A stretch of DNA of 64,000 bases from Bacteroidota bacterium (GCA_016711825.1 JADJSG010000007.1:456252-520251), one strand, 5' to 3'; numbered from the stretch's first letter, positions 9,292 to 17,697 are shown. Notes: generated from the letters alone by a model not told the origin. Made by a program: numbers and translations.

Positions 9292-9316
9292 TAGTACTTT
9301 GCATTGCATAGTACTA
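9292..9316. promoter_or_regulatory. 25-bp near-perfect palindrome, candidate PadR operator
   Basis: Arms TAGTACT (9292-9298) and AGTACTA (9310-9316) are exact inverted repeats, and inner TGCA/TGCA pairs also match; only the central base and one position in each arm break the symmetry. It ends 10 bp upstream of the padR -7 box, so it covers the -33 region, where a bound dimer would block RNA polymerase. Confidence 0.6.
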
Positions 9317-9425
9317 TAATTAACATAATATTAATCAATACATGTTAATTCTGCTGATTTTATACTTTGCATTAAGGAATGAAATAGGCAAGACTTAAAT
9401 TTATTGAGAAATTGGAGATTGTATT

Positions 9426-9502
9426 GCGGCAAGGATAGTAGTGGAAAGCCCGCACCATACGCTTCGGATGGGTGGACTTGGAACGGATAGCCTGGGTGCC
9501 GC
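9426..9502 (+). ncRNA. candidate structured RNA hairpin, 77 nt
   Basis: In very AT-rich flanks, this 77-nt stretch is about 61% G+C. GCGGCA (9426-9431) pairs perfectly with TGCCGC (9497-9502); CACCAT (9453-9458) pairs with ATGGGTG (9468-9474, one bulged G) and is capped by a loop that contains CTTCGG, the UUCG-tetraloop signature. AGG (9432-9434) can pair with CCT (9491-9493). The two internal strands each contain GGATAG and a GGAA motif. It does not match tRNA, tmRNA, SRP RNA or RNase P by eye. The strand is uncertain and no clear terminator follows on either side. A protein-coding reading is unlikely. Confidence 0.5.
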
Positions 9503-9544
9503 CCAAAAAAAGAATTAAAAACTATTGGATTGCCTATACTACTA

Positions 9545-9646
9545 ACCACACATTCAAGACAGTTCACTTGTGATGAGCTTGAATGTAATGTTTATGGTTA
9601 TTGTATCGCACAAATTAAGACTACTTACTAACTACATTTGGTATAA
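9545..9646 (+). repeat. dispersed 102-bp intergenic repeat, copy 1
   Basis: Begins ACCACACATTCAAGACAG and ends CTACATTTGGTATAA. It aligns end to end with the copies at 49929-50030 and 57491-57591, including identical length, the ACACATT start and the terminal GGTATAA. Confidence 0.6.
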
Positions 9647-9690
9647 AAAAAAAATGATAATATTTATTTCTTACATCGGTAAACAAGTCC

Positions 9691-10548
9691 TTAAAAAACA
9701 ACATAAGGAAAGCATTTCATAAAAATAATCGCAAAAAGAAATACCAAAGGAGCAGTTATCAACAAGGAGTCAAAACGGTCTAAGGCACCTCCATGTCCAG
9801 GCATCAAGTTGCCCGAATCTTTAATATCAGCCATTCGCTTCAATTTTGATTCAGCCAAATCGCCCAATGTGCCTCCTATTGAAGCTAAGATACCCATAAC
9901 TAACCATTGCCAGATTGGAAACCAATGCGTAAAATAACCCCAAACAAAAGCAAAAGCTAAAGTGAAAAGAATACCGCCAATGGTGCCTTCTAAAGTTTTG
10001 TTGGGTGATATGGAGGGGATGTATTTTGTTTTACCAAAAAAAGAACCCGTCAGATAGGCGAGGGTATCGTTCATCCAAATAAATAATAATAATATGAGCG
10101 GAAGGAGTAATGACTGAAAACGCAACTGAACAAATAAACCCAAGGCCAGGGAAATATAGCCTAAACCTGTGAGCAAAAAATAAGCGTATTTGCTCTTTTT
10201 AGTCATAAAAAATAATAATACAGCGCCTAAAAACAAACCCAGAAAATAAAACTTAAAATGGGTGAGAAATTGCGATACGCTATTTTGACAGGGTAGCAAG
10301 GGTAAACAACATACAATCAGAAACAATGCAATACCGCTTAAGTAAAAATTCATTTTTTCATTTCTGGAAAATGATATTTTTAAAATACGCTCTACGATAC
10401 GTGCATACTCATTTAAACATAAAATGTTGACAATAAAAAATAAAGCAATAAAAGCCCATTCGTTGGTTAGAAATGCCAACATCATGATGGCTGAAAAAAT
10501 GGCTGCACTGCCTAGACGGGTAAAAAAAGTTTTGATATTGAGTGCCAC
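9691..10548 (-). CDS. cdsA: phosphatidate cytidylyltransferase
   Basis: 285 residues, the usual length. The integral membrane enzyme makes CDP-diacylglycerol from phosphatidate and CTP, the branch point for phospholipids. The C-terminal signature is clear: 'SPNKTLEGTIGG' (~180) and 'GTLGDLAESKLKRMADIKDSG...PGHGGALDRFDS' (~225-265), with the metal-binding acidic residues. Seven or eight hydrophobic segments span the rest. It is the last gene of a leftward set CPBP protease - DUF2007 - cdsA with 9 and 47 bp gaps. Confidence 0.93.
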   Translation of the reverse strand: MALNIKTFFTRLGSAAIFSAIMMLAFLTNEWAFIALFFIVNILCLNEYARIVERILKISFSRNEKMNFYLSGIALFLIVCCLPLLPCQNSVSQFLTHFKFYFLGLFLGAVLLFFMTKKSKYAYFLLTGLGYISLALGLFVQLRFQSLLLPLILLLFIWMNDTLAYLTGSFFGKTKYIPSISPNKTLEGTIGGILFTLAFAFVWGYFTHWFPIWQWLVMGILASIGGTLGDLAESKLKRMADIKDSGNLMPGHGGALDRFDSLLITAPLVFLFAIIFMKCFPYVVF

Positions 10549-10557
10549 GTTAAAATT

Positions 10558-10776
10558 TTATTGTTGGTCAATTTGATTATTGATAAGCATTTGGGCAGTA
10601 TGTGAAAATGAATCAGGTACATGTATTTCAATATACCCAAATGAAAGATAGGAACTATCTTGTTTGTTAATCATTACACAGGGGATATCTGCACTTTCAA
10701 TATTGCCTTTCACTGCTTCGGCTTCAAAACGATTGCTTGTTTTGAAAATACAAACCCATTTTTTTTCATCTTTCAT
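10558..10776 (-). CDS. DUF2007 domain protein
   Basis: 72 residues. 'WVCIFKTSNRFEAEAVKGNIESADIPCVMINKQDSSYL' and 'IEIHVPDSFSHTAQMLIN' match the small DUF2007 (putative signal-transducing) fold, related to PII-like ACT folds. No known function. It sits 9 bp upstream of cdsA in the same operon, an arrangement seen in other Bacteroidota. Confidence 0.82.
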   Translation of the reverse strand: MKDEKKWVCIFKTSNRFEAEAVKGNIESADIPCVMINKQDSSYLSFGYIEIHVPDSFSHTAQMLINNQIDQQ

Positions 10777-10823
10777 TTGTTATTATTTTAAGTGACTCAT
10801 TTTTTATTATTACATCATTGCCA

Positions 10824-11747
10824 TTATTCTGTCAATGGCTCTTCATCTTTCTCAACAGCAATAGGCACAAAAGGAACTCTTTTTTGATAAAAAAAATAAA
10901 TCAGAACAGCACTCAATATCAAACTCATCAAACCCAGCCAAAGAGGTACTGTACTATTGTCAGCTATATCAAAATGAATTAAATTTCGTTCTTTCAAAAA
11001 AGTAAAAAAGACGCTGATGAAGTTGTTTAAAAAATGCATGAAAATTGAAATCCATAAATTACCTGTGAAATAATAAACGAGTCCTAAAGCTAAACCTAAA
11101 AATACCCTTGGCATAAAGCCACTCAGTTGACCATGAAAAGCACTAAATAATACAGCAACAATCAAGAGGGCGGTATACGGAAATTTATGAAGCCAGCTTA
11201 ACAATACTTGTTGTAAACAACCCCTAAAAAATAATTCTTCGGCCAAAGCAGGTATCAAACAGATTGCCAGGGTATTGAGCAAAAGATCACTCACATTATC
11301 TCCTTTAAGCATTGCTTTTGATAAAACTTCATAACTATCATTGTTACTTGGTTTGAGCCAGGGAATGTAAGTACTCCACATTTCAAGGGTTGCCACAAAA
11401 GGCAAAGACACCACCAATAAAACTACTGCCATGATAAAGCTTGCAGATACCCATCGACTTTGTAATCCCAAATAAGTAGCGGGTTTGGGATAAGCCAGGT
11501 ATGCAAATAAATAAGCTGGCAATAATAAAATTAACAGCAACAATACAGGGTTTAATATTTTTAGCCTGAAGGCCAATTGTGGAGATATTTCCTTCAATTC
11601 TTTCAGGGAAGAAGAGGCTACGCCTAAAAAATGCTGGTTAAGCAATTCTACCACAAAACTTCCTACAATCATAGACATTGACATGATGGCACAGAATATA
11701 ACAAATTGGATGGCTGGACTGTAATAAGTGAGGTATCTACTAAACAT
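10824..11747 (-). CDS. CPBP family intramembrane metalloprotease (Abi)
   Basis: 307 residues with about eight membrane segments. The CPBP/Rce1 motifs are present: EELFFRG (motif 1, ~192-198), 'FSAFHG' (motif 2, His ~232) and 'FMHFLNNF' (motif 3, His ~268), which together supply the glutamates and histidines of the metalloprotease active site. Bacterial members are linked to bacteriocin self-immunity or processing of membrane proteins; the substrate here is unknown. It is the first gene of the leftward cdsA operon and is divergent from prmA, with only 60 bp between the two start codons. Confidence 0.88.
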   Translation of the reverse strand: MFSRYLTYYSPAIQFVIFCAIMSMSMIVGSFVVELLNQHFLGVASSSLKELKEISPQLAFRLKILNPVLLLLILLLPAYLFAYLAYPKPATYLGLQSRWVSASFIMAVVLLVVSLPFVATLEMWSTYIPWLKPSNNDSYEVLSKAMLKGDNVSDLLLNTLAICLIPALAEELFFRGCLQQVLLSWLHKFPYTALLIVAVLFSAFHGQLSGFMPRVFLGLALGLVYYFTGNLWISIFMHFLNNFISVFFTFLKERNLIHFDIADNSTVPLWLGLMSLILSAVLIYFFYQKRVPFVPIAVEKDEEPLTE

Positions 11748-11794
11748 CGAGTGGTAAAATTAATACTATTGTGTATGACCAACAACAAAAAATG

Positions 11795-11802
11795 TATTTT
11801 TG
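11795..11802 (+). promoter_or_regulatory. possible prmA -7 box
   Basis: TATTTTTG fits TAnnTTTG but lies only 5 bp before the chosen ATG, which would make the transcript nearly leaderless. A TTG at 11769-11771 lies 23 bp upstream. Weak call. Confidence 0.35.
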
Positions 11803-11807
11803 CAGAT

Positions 11808-12626
11808 ATGAATACAATCAAATTGAAATTTGAACAACTAAATGAAGAACAGTCTGATTTAGTTGCAGCCTTACTGAGCAATGAAAATATCGAAGGATTT
11901 GAGCATGTAGAGAATGATTTTTTTGCCTATTTTACAGAAATAAACTTTGATAAAAAGATCGTTGATGACCTATTAGCCCCATTTCAATTTAAATATACAC
12001 AAGAGCTTATAGCCCCTCAAAACTGGAATGAATCATGGGAAAAAAACTTTGAACCCATACGCCTGAACGAACAAGTAGGTGTACGAGCCCATTTTCATCC
12101 CCCGTTTAATAATGTGAAATATGACATTGAAATTACCCCTAAAATGAGTTTTGGAACTGGTCATCATGCCACCACTCAGTTGATGTTAGCTTATGGTTGT
12201 GAAACAGACTTTACAAACAAAACAGTTTTCGATTTTGGTTGCGGCACTGGTGTTTTAGCCATTTTTGCATCATTGAAACAAGCCAAATATGTTGTAGGTA
12301 TTGACGACGATCCCTGGTCAGTTGAAAACGCCCTTGAAAACTGTGCAAGAAATCATTGCAATCATATCACCATCAGCATCGATGACATAGAAACTTTTCA
12401 TGAACCTTTTGATATCATACTCGCCAATATCAATCTCAATATTTTAATTCAGTATAAAAATCATTTAAAAAAATTACTTAATCCTCAGGGAAGGTTGTTT
12501 TTAAGTGGTTTAATGACTTCTGATAAAGAACAAATTTTAGCACAATATGCTGACATAGGGTTTACACTTGTTTCGCAAAAGCAACAAAAAGAATGGATTG
12601 CATTGGAATTGATTTTAACAGTATAA
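11808..12626 (+). CDS. prmA: ribosomal protein L11 methyltransferase
   Basis: 272 residues from the ATG at 11808; the open frame extends upstream to 11706, but that part overlaps the divergent CPBP gene and is not PrmA-like. The SAM-binding motif is 'VFDFGCGTGVLAIFA' (~140), preceded by 'KMSFGTGHHATTQLM', a hallmark of PrmA, and followed by the 'ILANINLNIL' motif IV. PrmA trimethylates lysines and the N-terminus of ribosomal protein L11. Bacteroidota versions are shorter than E. coli (~293). Confidence 0.92.
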   Translation: MNTIKLKFEQLNEEQSDLVAALLSNENIEGFEHVENDFFAYFTEINFDKKIVDDLLAPFQFKYTQELIAPQNWNESWEKNFEPIRLNEQVGVRAHFHPPFNNVKYDIEITPKMSFGTGHHATTQLMLAYGCETDFTNKTVFDFGCGTGVLAIFASLKQAKYVVGIDDDPWSVENALENCARNHCNHITISIDDIETFHEPFDIILANINLNILIQYKNHLKKLLNPQGRLFLSGLMTSDKEQILAQYADIGFTLVSQKQQKEWIALELILTV

Positions 12627-12651
12627 GGTTGTATAATTTGATTTCTTCGCT

Positions 12652-12659
12652 TATATTTG
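12652..12659 (+). promoter_or_regulatory. plsY -7 promoter box
   Basis: TATATTTG, exact TAnnTTTG; a TTG at 12629-12631 lies 20 bp upstream as a -33 element. The plsY ATG is 32 bp downstream. Confidence 0.65.
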
Positions 12660-12691
12660 TCACTCACTACAACAAAAAATAGTCATTGCGT

Positions 12692-13324
12692 ATGTACGAA
12701 TTCATTCTTATTCTCCTTGCATATTTATTAGGTTCTATACCTACAGCAGTTTGGGTAAGTAAATATTTTTTCGATATTGATATCAGAAGTTACGGAAGTG
12801 GCAATGCAGGTGCTACCAATACCTTTAGGGTTTTAGGTGCAAAAGCAGGAAGCTTTGTATTTATCGTAGATATGTTAAAAGGTTTTTTAGCGGTTGATTT
12901 AGCTTATTTTATCGCAAAATATCAAATGGACAGCGTTGCCTTAACCAACTTTCAAGTGTTGCTTGGTATAGCTGCTGTGGTAGGTCACGTATTTCCTATT
13001 TGGGCAAACTTTAAAGGGGGCAAAGGCATTGCCACGCTTTTTGGAATGATTTTAGCCATTCAACCTCTCGTAGCAGTATGTCTTATTGTGGTATTTATGT
13101 TGATGTTGTTTATGACCCGATACGTTTCATTGAGTTCAATTACAGCAAGTATTGCTTTCCCTGTAATGATATTTTTTATATTTAGGGAGCCTGAAATCAT
13201 GTATAGACTTTTTGCCTTGGCTACAGCTATACTAGTGGTGCTGACCCATCACAAAAACATCAATCGATTACTCAGTGGAAGCGAAAGCAAAGTGCCATTG
13301 TTTAAAAAGAAAGACAAACAATAA
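12692..13324 (+). CDS. plsY: glycerol-3-phosphate acyltransferase
   Basis: 210 residues from the ATG at 12692 (a TTG two codons earlier is less likely). Five membrane helices. The PlsY motifs are all visible: 'LLGSIPTAVW' near the N-terminus, 'RSYGSGNAGATNTFRVLG' (~30-47), and 'GHVFPIWANFKGGKGIAT' (~99-116). PlsY transfers the acyl group from acyl-phosphate to glycerol-3-phosphate, the first step of phospholipid synthesis. Having plsY near cdsA puts early membrane-lipid genes within 3 kb, though on opposite strands. Confidence 0.93.
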   Translation: MYEFILILLAYLLGSIPTAVWVSKYFFDIDIRSYGSGNAGATNTFRVLGAKAGSFVFIVDMLKGFLAVDLAYFIAKYQMDSVALTNFQVLLGIAAVVGHVFPIWANFKGGKGIATLFGMILAIQPLVAVCLIVVFMLMLFMTRYVSLSSITASIAFPVMIFFIFREPEIMYRLFALATAILVVLTHHKNINRLLSGSESKVPLFKKKDKQ

Positions 13325-13362
13325 TCTTCATAAGATTTTCCTTGTTCAAATAGATTCAGACC

Positions 13363-13821
13363 TTATTTATTGGCATCGTATATTAAATTAAATATCTGAT
13401 CATCTCCCATGACAAGCCATACTTTGTCGATGTCCAAAGATTTAAACTTAGAATGAAAGCAGAAATATTGGTAATGGGTAGTTGAGGCTGGTACTGTGTA
13501 TTTGCAGTTATAATCACCCGATGTAGCTACCGTAGTGTAACTACGAATTAATTTGCCAGAATTCAATAAAATACAAATCTTATAATCATTCCAGGCTAAA
13601 CTAGATTTGGCATTGTTGATAACCGCTGCTTTTATACTTGTAAAAGGATCAATATTGGCGCTTTCCTCATATTTATAGCTCTCAGGATAAAACCCAAACA
13701 CGAAATTTGTTGATTTGCTTTCATTGCTGATTAATTCATAATAAAAGGCTTGTTTTGGTTGTGATTGACACATAAAGCTGATGAGTATCAGACATCCCAT
13801 TAGTAAAAGATTTTTTTTCAT
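13363..13821 (-). CDS. secreted protein of unknown function
   Basis: 152 residues from the ATG at 13821; an earlier ATG at 13845 would lie inside the promoter box. A signal peptide (MKKNLLLMGCLILISFMCQSQ) is clear, followed by a ~130-residue domain with no family I recognise. It has many aromatic and Ser/Thr residues, consistent with a small beta-rich periplasmic or surface protein. It ends 39 bp after plsY, which converges on it. Its own promoter is present, so it is probably a single-gene unit. Confidence 0.65.
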   Translation of the reverse strand: MKKNLLLMGCLILISFMCQSQPKQAFYYELISNESKSTNFVFGFYPESYKYEESANIDPFTSIKAAVINNAKSSLAWNDYKICILLNSGKLIRSYTTVATSGDYNCKYTVPASTTHYQYFCFHSKFKSLDIDKVWLVMGDDQIFNLIYDANK

Positions 13822-13842
13822 GATATTTATTATTTTATCACT

Positions 13843-13850
13843 CAAAGGTA
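13843..13850 (-). promoter_or_regulatory. -7 promoter box of the secreted protein gene
   Basis: Minus-strand TACCTTTG, exact TAnnTTTG, 21 bp upstream of the ATG at 13821. Confidence 0.65.
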
Positions 13851-14005
13851 CTTGTTTACCATGTTAGTGTCAATACCAACAATTGGGTATATTCAACATA
13901 AACATGTGCTAAATTACTAATATTTTAACATGCAAATACAGTATCTATAAACTCAATGAATTTAATTTGCAAAGCATCTATACCTTTACATTCTAAAATC
14001 TACCA

Positions 14006-14923
14006 ATGAGCTTTGCCATCAAGCTACAACAAGTTACAAAAAAATTCAATGATTTTGTTGCCGTCGATCAATTAAATCTGTCTATTCAGCAAGGGGATAT
14101 CTATGGTTTTTTAGGACCCAATGGTTCTGGTAAAAGTACTACTTTGCGTATGATAATGGGTTTAATACAACCCACTTCAGGCGAAATCACTTTGTTTGAT
14201 AAATCACTCAGTGAGCATCGAAAAGAGATCATGCGAAAAGTAGGATGCATTATCGAAAAACCTGACTTTTATACCTATTTGACCGCACACGAAAATTTAA
14301 AATTATTTGCCAGAGCTCATCAACTCAAATATTCACATGCGCAATACCAAGATCTTTATCAATTGGTAGGATTAAGTGGGAGAGAGCATGGTAAAGTGAA
14401 AACATTTTCACATGGTATGAAACAACGACTCGGTTTGGCCCAAGCATTACTGCATAGTCCTGAAATGATTATATTAGATGAACCTAATACGGGTCTGGAT
14501 CCACAAGGTATCATTGACTTGAGAAAACTCATATTAAAACTCAATGCAGAGCGTAATATGACAGTGCTTTTCTCATCACATATTTTAAGTGAGGTGCAAG
14601 AAATATGCAATAGCATGATAGTCATTAATAAAGGCAAAACAATTGCACAAGGCAATGTGAGCGAATTGATTTCAACCGAAAGTTTGCATGTGAATGTTGA
14701 AGTCGTTGACATGGAGAAAGCTGTGGCTTTTGTGAAGCAATCGAGGTGGAAAGATAAAATGCCAATGGAAACAAATAAAAATGCCCATGTCATTGCTTTT
14801 CAGATGTCTAAACAGGAAATTCCTTTATTGGCGCAGCAACTCGCTGAAAACAATATAGCTATTTTACGTATAGATTATAGAAATCAACTGGAAGAATATT
14901 TCTTAAAAATAACCAATTCATAA
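14006..14923 (+). CDS. ABC transporter ATP-binding protein
   Basis: 305 residues. Walker A GPNGSGKST is at ~38-46, the signature is FSHGMKQRLGLAQALL (~135-150), Walker B is MIILDEPNTGLDPQG, and the switch His is in 'LFSSHILSE'. The ~85-residue C-terminal extension is typical of BcrA/NatA-like ABC-2 exporters. The permease starts 2 bp downstream and a LolA-like gene follows it by 1 bp, so the three are translationally linked. Substrate unknown. Confidence 0.9.
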   Translation: MSFAIKLQQVTKKFNDFVAVDQLNLSIQQGDIYGFLGPNGSGKSTTLRMIMGLIQPTSGEITLFDKSLSEHRKEIMRKVGCIIEKPDFYTYLTAHENLKLFARAHQLKYSHAQYQDLYQLVGLSGREHGKVKTFSHGMKQRLGLAQALLHSPEMIILDEPNTGLDPQGIIDLRKLILKLNAERNMTVLFSSHILSEVQEICNSMIVINKGKTIAQGNVSELISTESLHVNVEVVDMEKAVAFVKQSRWKDKMPMETNKNAHVIAFQMSKQEIPLLAQQLAENNIAILRIDYRNQLEEYFLKITNS

Positions 14924-14925
14924 GG

Positions 14926-15774
14926 ATGAAAGAGTTTATCGCAATACTAACAAATGAATTGTACAAGACAATTAAAAGACCCAGAACTTATATTGGTTTC
15001 GGTGTCATCATATTTATTTGTGCTATGTTACAAGCCGCTTTTTATCATGATGGAAAAGAAATACTATCCTTCGTGACCCAGCAACTCGATAATGTATTTA
15101 ATGTACAAGGGAATATACTCAATGGCAATTTAATCTGTTTTATTTTGTTGCAAACCCTCATTGTGCAAATGCCTTTGTTGGTAGCCCTTGTTACAGGTGA
15201 TTCGGTAAGTGGCGAAACAGCGAGTGGTACTATACGATTTTTATTAACCACTCCTGGTAGCAGAACTAAAATCATAGTGGCGAAATGGCTTGCGGGTTTG
15301 TTCTATACACTTATTTTATTATTGTTACTTGGTTTTATGGCTTTGATTGTATCGAAATGGATCTTTGGCACCGGCGATTTGATGGCCCTTAACAGTGAAT
15401 CGTTAACCATTATACGTGGCGACGATATCAATTGGCGTTGGGGCTGGGCTTTTTTAATTGCTTTTTTATCATTGGGTGTGGTGGCTAGTTTGGCACAAAT
15501 GTTATCGTGTTTTATCGATAATTCCATCACGCCTATTGTTAGTGTGATGGCCATTATTATTGTGTTTACCATTATCGGCATGTTTGATTTACCTAGTTTT
15601 GATGTGCTCAAACCTTTTTTGTTTACCACCCATATGATTTCCTGGAAAAGCTTATTTGAAGACCCGATTCCCCTGAGTGATATTTATTTTTCTTCCATCG
15701 TATTGCTCATCCACATCGTATTGTTTTTGAGCGTATCCATTTTTTATTTTAAACGAAAAGATATTTTAACCTAA
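14926..15774 (+). CDS. ABC-2 type permease
   Basis: 282 residues with six predicted membrane helices (first at ~20-40, last at ~255-278), and the region 'GDSVSGETASGTIRFLLTTPGSRTKIIVAKW' (~89-118), the amphipathic coupling motif of ABC-2 permeases such as NatB and BcrB. Pairs with the ATPase immediately upstream. Possible jobs include antibiotic, ion or lipid export. Confidence 0.88.
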   Translation: MKEFIAILTNELYKTIKRPRTYIGFGVIIFICAMLQAAFYHDGKEILSFVTQQLDNVFNVQGNILNGNLICFILLQTLIVQMPLLVALVTGDSVSGETASGTIRFLLTTPGSRTKIIVAKWLAGLFYTLILLLLLGFMALIVSKWIFGTGDLMALNSESLTIIRGDDINWRWGWAFLIAFLSLGVVASLAQMLSCFIDNSITPIVSVMAIIIVFTIIGMFDLPSFDVLKPFLFTTHMISWKSLFEDPIPLSDIYFSSIVLLIHIVLFLSVSIFYFKRKDILT

Positions 15775-15775
15775 T

Positions 15776-16474
15776 ATGAAAAAGCTGTTTTTTATTTTTA
15801 TATGCTTCATTTCTTTACAATCAAAAGGTGATGACGACGCACAAAAACTGATACGTGAACTCAATAAAAAATTTTATGCATTAAATGATTACTCTGCAAA
15901 TATTTTTATGAAGTTTGATATTCCTGGTGTGAAAATGAATAACATGAATGGAAAGGTGTTTTTTAAGAAACCCAACAAATTTAGGATTCGAACCAAAGGC
16001 ATTTTCTTTTTGCCCAAACAAAATCCTATGCAAAATGTTAGCAATATGTTTTTAGATACCAATGCCTATACTACAGTAATATCGGGTTATGAGGTGATTG
16101 ATAGTAGAAAATGTGCCATCATCAATATGATTCCTCTTAAAAATGACAATGAGTTGATTCTTGGTAAATTTTGGGTAGATGTAAGCAACCCGTTGATTAT
16201 AAAATCACAAATTACCACAAAGAATAATGGGACCTTAGAAACGCAGAATTATTTTGGCGACCTGGTACAATATGCCTTGCCTTCTAAAATTGTGATACAT
16301 GTGGAAGTCAATAAAATGAAGGTTCCCAAAATGATGGCGATGGATTTGAAAAAGAAATCAAGCGATAAATCCCTGGCTAATACCAAAGAAAAGGGAACCA
16401 TAGAACTGAATTTTTCGGGGTATAAAATTAATACAAAATTACCCGATACGGTATTTACTGAAAAAGATGAATAA
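15776..16474 (+). CDS. LolA-like outer-membrane lipoprotein carrier
   Basis: 232 residues. A short signal peptide (~1-18) is followed by 'KLIRELNKKFYALNDYSANIFMKFD', 'GKVFFKKPNKFRIRTKG', and 'GKFWVDVSNPLIIKSQITTKN', which follow the half-barrel pattern of LolA and related lipoprotein-sorting proteins. The gene begins 1 bp after the ABC permease stop, so it is co-translated with the exporter. It could be a periplasmic partner that takes cargo from that exporter, but this is inference. LolA itself is normally unlinked to such a pair. Confidence 0.65.
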   Translation: MKKLFFIFICFISLQSKGDDDAQKLIRELNKKFYALNDYSANIFMKFDIPGVKMNNMNGKVFFKKPNKFRIRTKGIFFLPKQNPMQNVSNMFLDTNAYTTVISGYEVIDSRKCAIINMIPLKNDNELILGKFWVDVSNPLIIKSQITTKNNGTLETQNYFGDLVQYALPSKIVIHVEVNKMKVPKMMAMDLKKKSSDKSLANTKEKGTIELNFSGYKINTKLPDTVFTEKDE

Positions 16475-16599
16475 ACAGTTTTTTCAAGTTGTTTATCTAA
16501 AATGAAAATAGAAATCATTAGAATATTTTACTGATTAAAGCTATTTAGATAAAGTGGTTCTACTGAGAATTCAGTATGTTTACTAAAAATTTTTCTACA

Positions 16600-17139
16600 A
16601 TGAAAAAAATAGGGAAAGCATTCATGATCATGTTGCTCGCTTACAATGTATCTGCACAAACAAACAGCAATTTTACAGAAGCCGAATTGAAAAATATTCG
16701 ACAGGAAGTGAATGCTCAAGCAAAAGTTTTTCAACAGCAACTTTTGTCAACAGCAGAGGATACCCTTCGTAACAGATTTACGGTAGATACCTTTAAAATT
16801 GAATATACATTGCGATTGAAAATGGATAAAAATCCTTCAACCCACGGTATGCTTGAAGCCATGAATGATGCCAATACGGCTTACGATAAAATGTTGAATC
16901 ACTATTATCAGTTGTTATTAAAAAAAATGAAATCAGGGGATAAGGTATATTTAATCAATGCCCAAAAAGCATGGATTCAATTTAGAGATGAAGATGAAAA
17001 ATTGTTGTCAACATTGCATGGCGATGCCTATACAGGTGGAGGTACGATGTATCAATTGAGTTATTATTCAGCATTGCTTCAAAGAGTGCAACAGCGAGCT
17101 ATTGAGGTGTTTTTGTACTATGAAAATATCAATATTTGA
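16600..17139 (+). CDS. secreted LprI-like (DUF1311) protein
   Basis: 179 residues from the ATG at 16600; the earlier ATG at 16576 would add eight residues ahead of a good signal peptide (MKKIGKAFMIMLLAYNVSAQ). The C-terminal half (MLNHYYQLLLKKMKSGDKVYLINAQKAWI-like, then 'FRDEDEKLL') matches the lysozyme-inhibitor LprI N-terminal domain (DUF1311), where 'L...Y..L...L......L..AQ..W...RD' is the signature. Likely a periplasmic or exported protein. It lies 125 bp after the LolA-like gene and 12 bp before the next. Confidence 0.7.
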   Translation: MKKIGKAFMIMLLAYNVSAQTNSNFTEAELKNIRQEVNAQAKVFQQQLLSTAEDTLRNRFTVDTFKIEYTLRLKMDKNPSTHGMLEAMNDANTAYDKMLNHYYQLLLKKMKSGDKVYLINAQKAWIQFRDEDEKLLSTLHGDAYTGGGTMYQLSYYSALLQRVQQRAIEVFLYYENINI

Positions 17140-17151
17140 CAAGGTTTCACC

Positions 17152-17697
17152 ATGAGTCTGTTCACCTTACAACCTACTAGTCTACAACTTCAACAAGCTA
17201 CTCATTTTGCTAACATTTACGCCGAAAATGGATTTGGTAAAAATGTGCTCAATGTCAGCCACGATGAGTATATTCACTTTATCAGAATTGGCAAACTTTG
17301 TGAATTGGTATTGATTCATTATTTGCAAAAACAGCATATCGCCATTGAAGCAGATGAATTGTTGATACCCCATGCAGGGAAACATAAAATTGGGGCTGAT
17401 TTTACCTTATTACATTCTCAACAAGGGGTAGATGTAAAAGCAGCAAACAAGTCATTTCATAAAAGGATATTGATTCGAGAAGATCAGTTTCAGGCACATA
17501 TCCATGATTTATATATTGGTGCAAAATATATCCATGATCATCAAATTGACTATTATGGATATATGACAGGCCATATGATGAAGCAAATAGTTCCCCAGGA
17601 TTTTGGTCATGGAATGTGCAGGTCTATGATGTTAGATGATCTAAAGCCTATCAGTCAATTGATTGATTGCTGTAAAAAGGGAATGATAGTGTCTTAA
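17152..17697 (+). CDS. PD-(D/E)XK nuclease-like protein of unknown function
   Basis: 181 residues, no signal or membrane segment. The middle has 'KIGADFTLLHSQQGVDVKAANKSFHKRILIREDQF' (~80-116). The spacing G-A-D ... V-D-V-K is the usual restriction-fold PD-(D/E)XK layout: the first Asp, then Asp-x-Lys at a beta-strand end. The C-terminus 'YYIGAKY...DYYGYMTG' fits the later strands. It is therefore a candidate nuclease. It has no neighbouring methyltransferase or defence gene and follows a secreted LprI-like protein by 12 bp, so its role is open. Confidence 0.55.
   Translation: MSLFTLQPTSLQLQQATHFANIYAENGFGKNVLNVSHDEYIHFIRIGKLCELVLIHYLQKQHIAIEADELLIPHAGKHKIGADFTLLHSQQGVDVKAANKSFHKRILIREDQFQAHIHDLYIGAKYIHDHQIDYYGYMTGHMMKQIVPQDFGHGMCRSMMLDDLKPISQLIDCCKKGMIVS

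Noticed and set aside
9331..9567. 78-residue minus-strand open frame with GFPLLSLPQ-like content
   Set aside because: It is antisense to the structured RNA candidate, has no signal, no promoter and no family; the RNA structure explains the sequence better.
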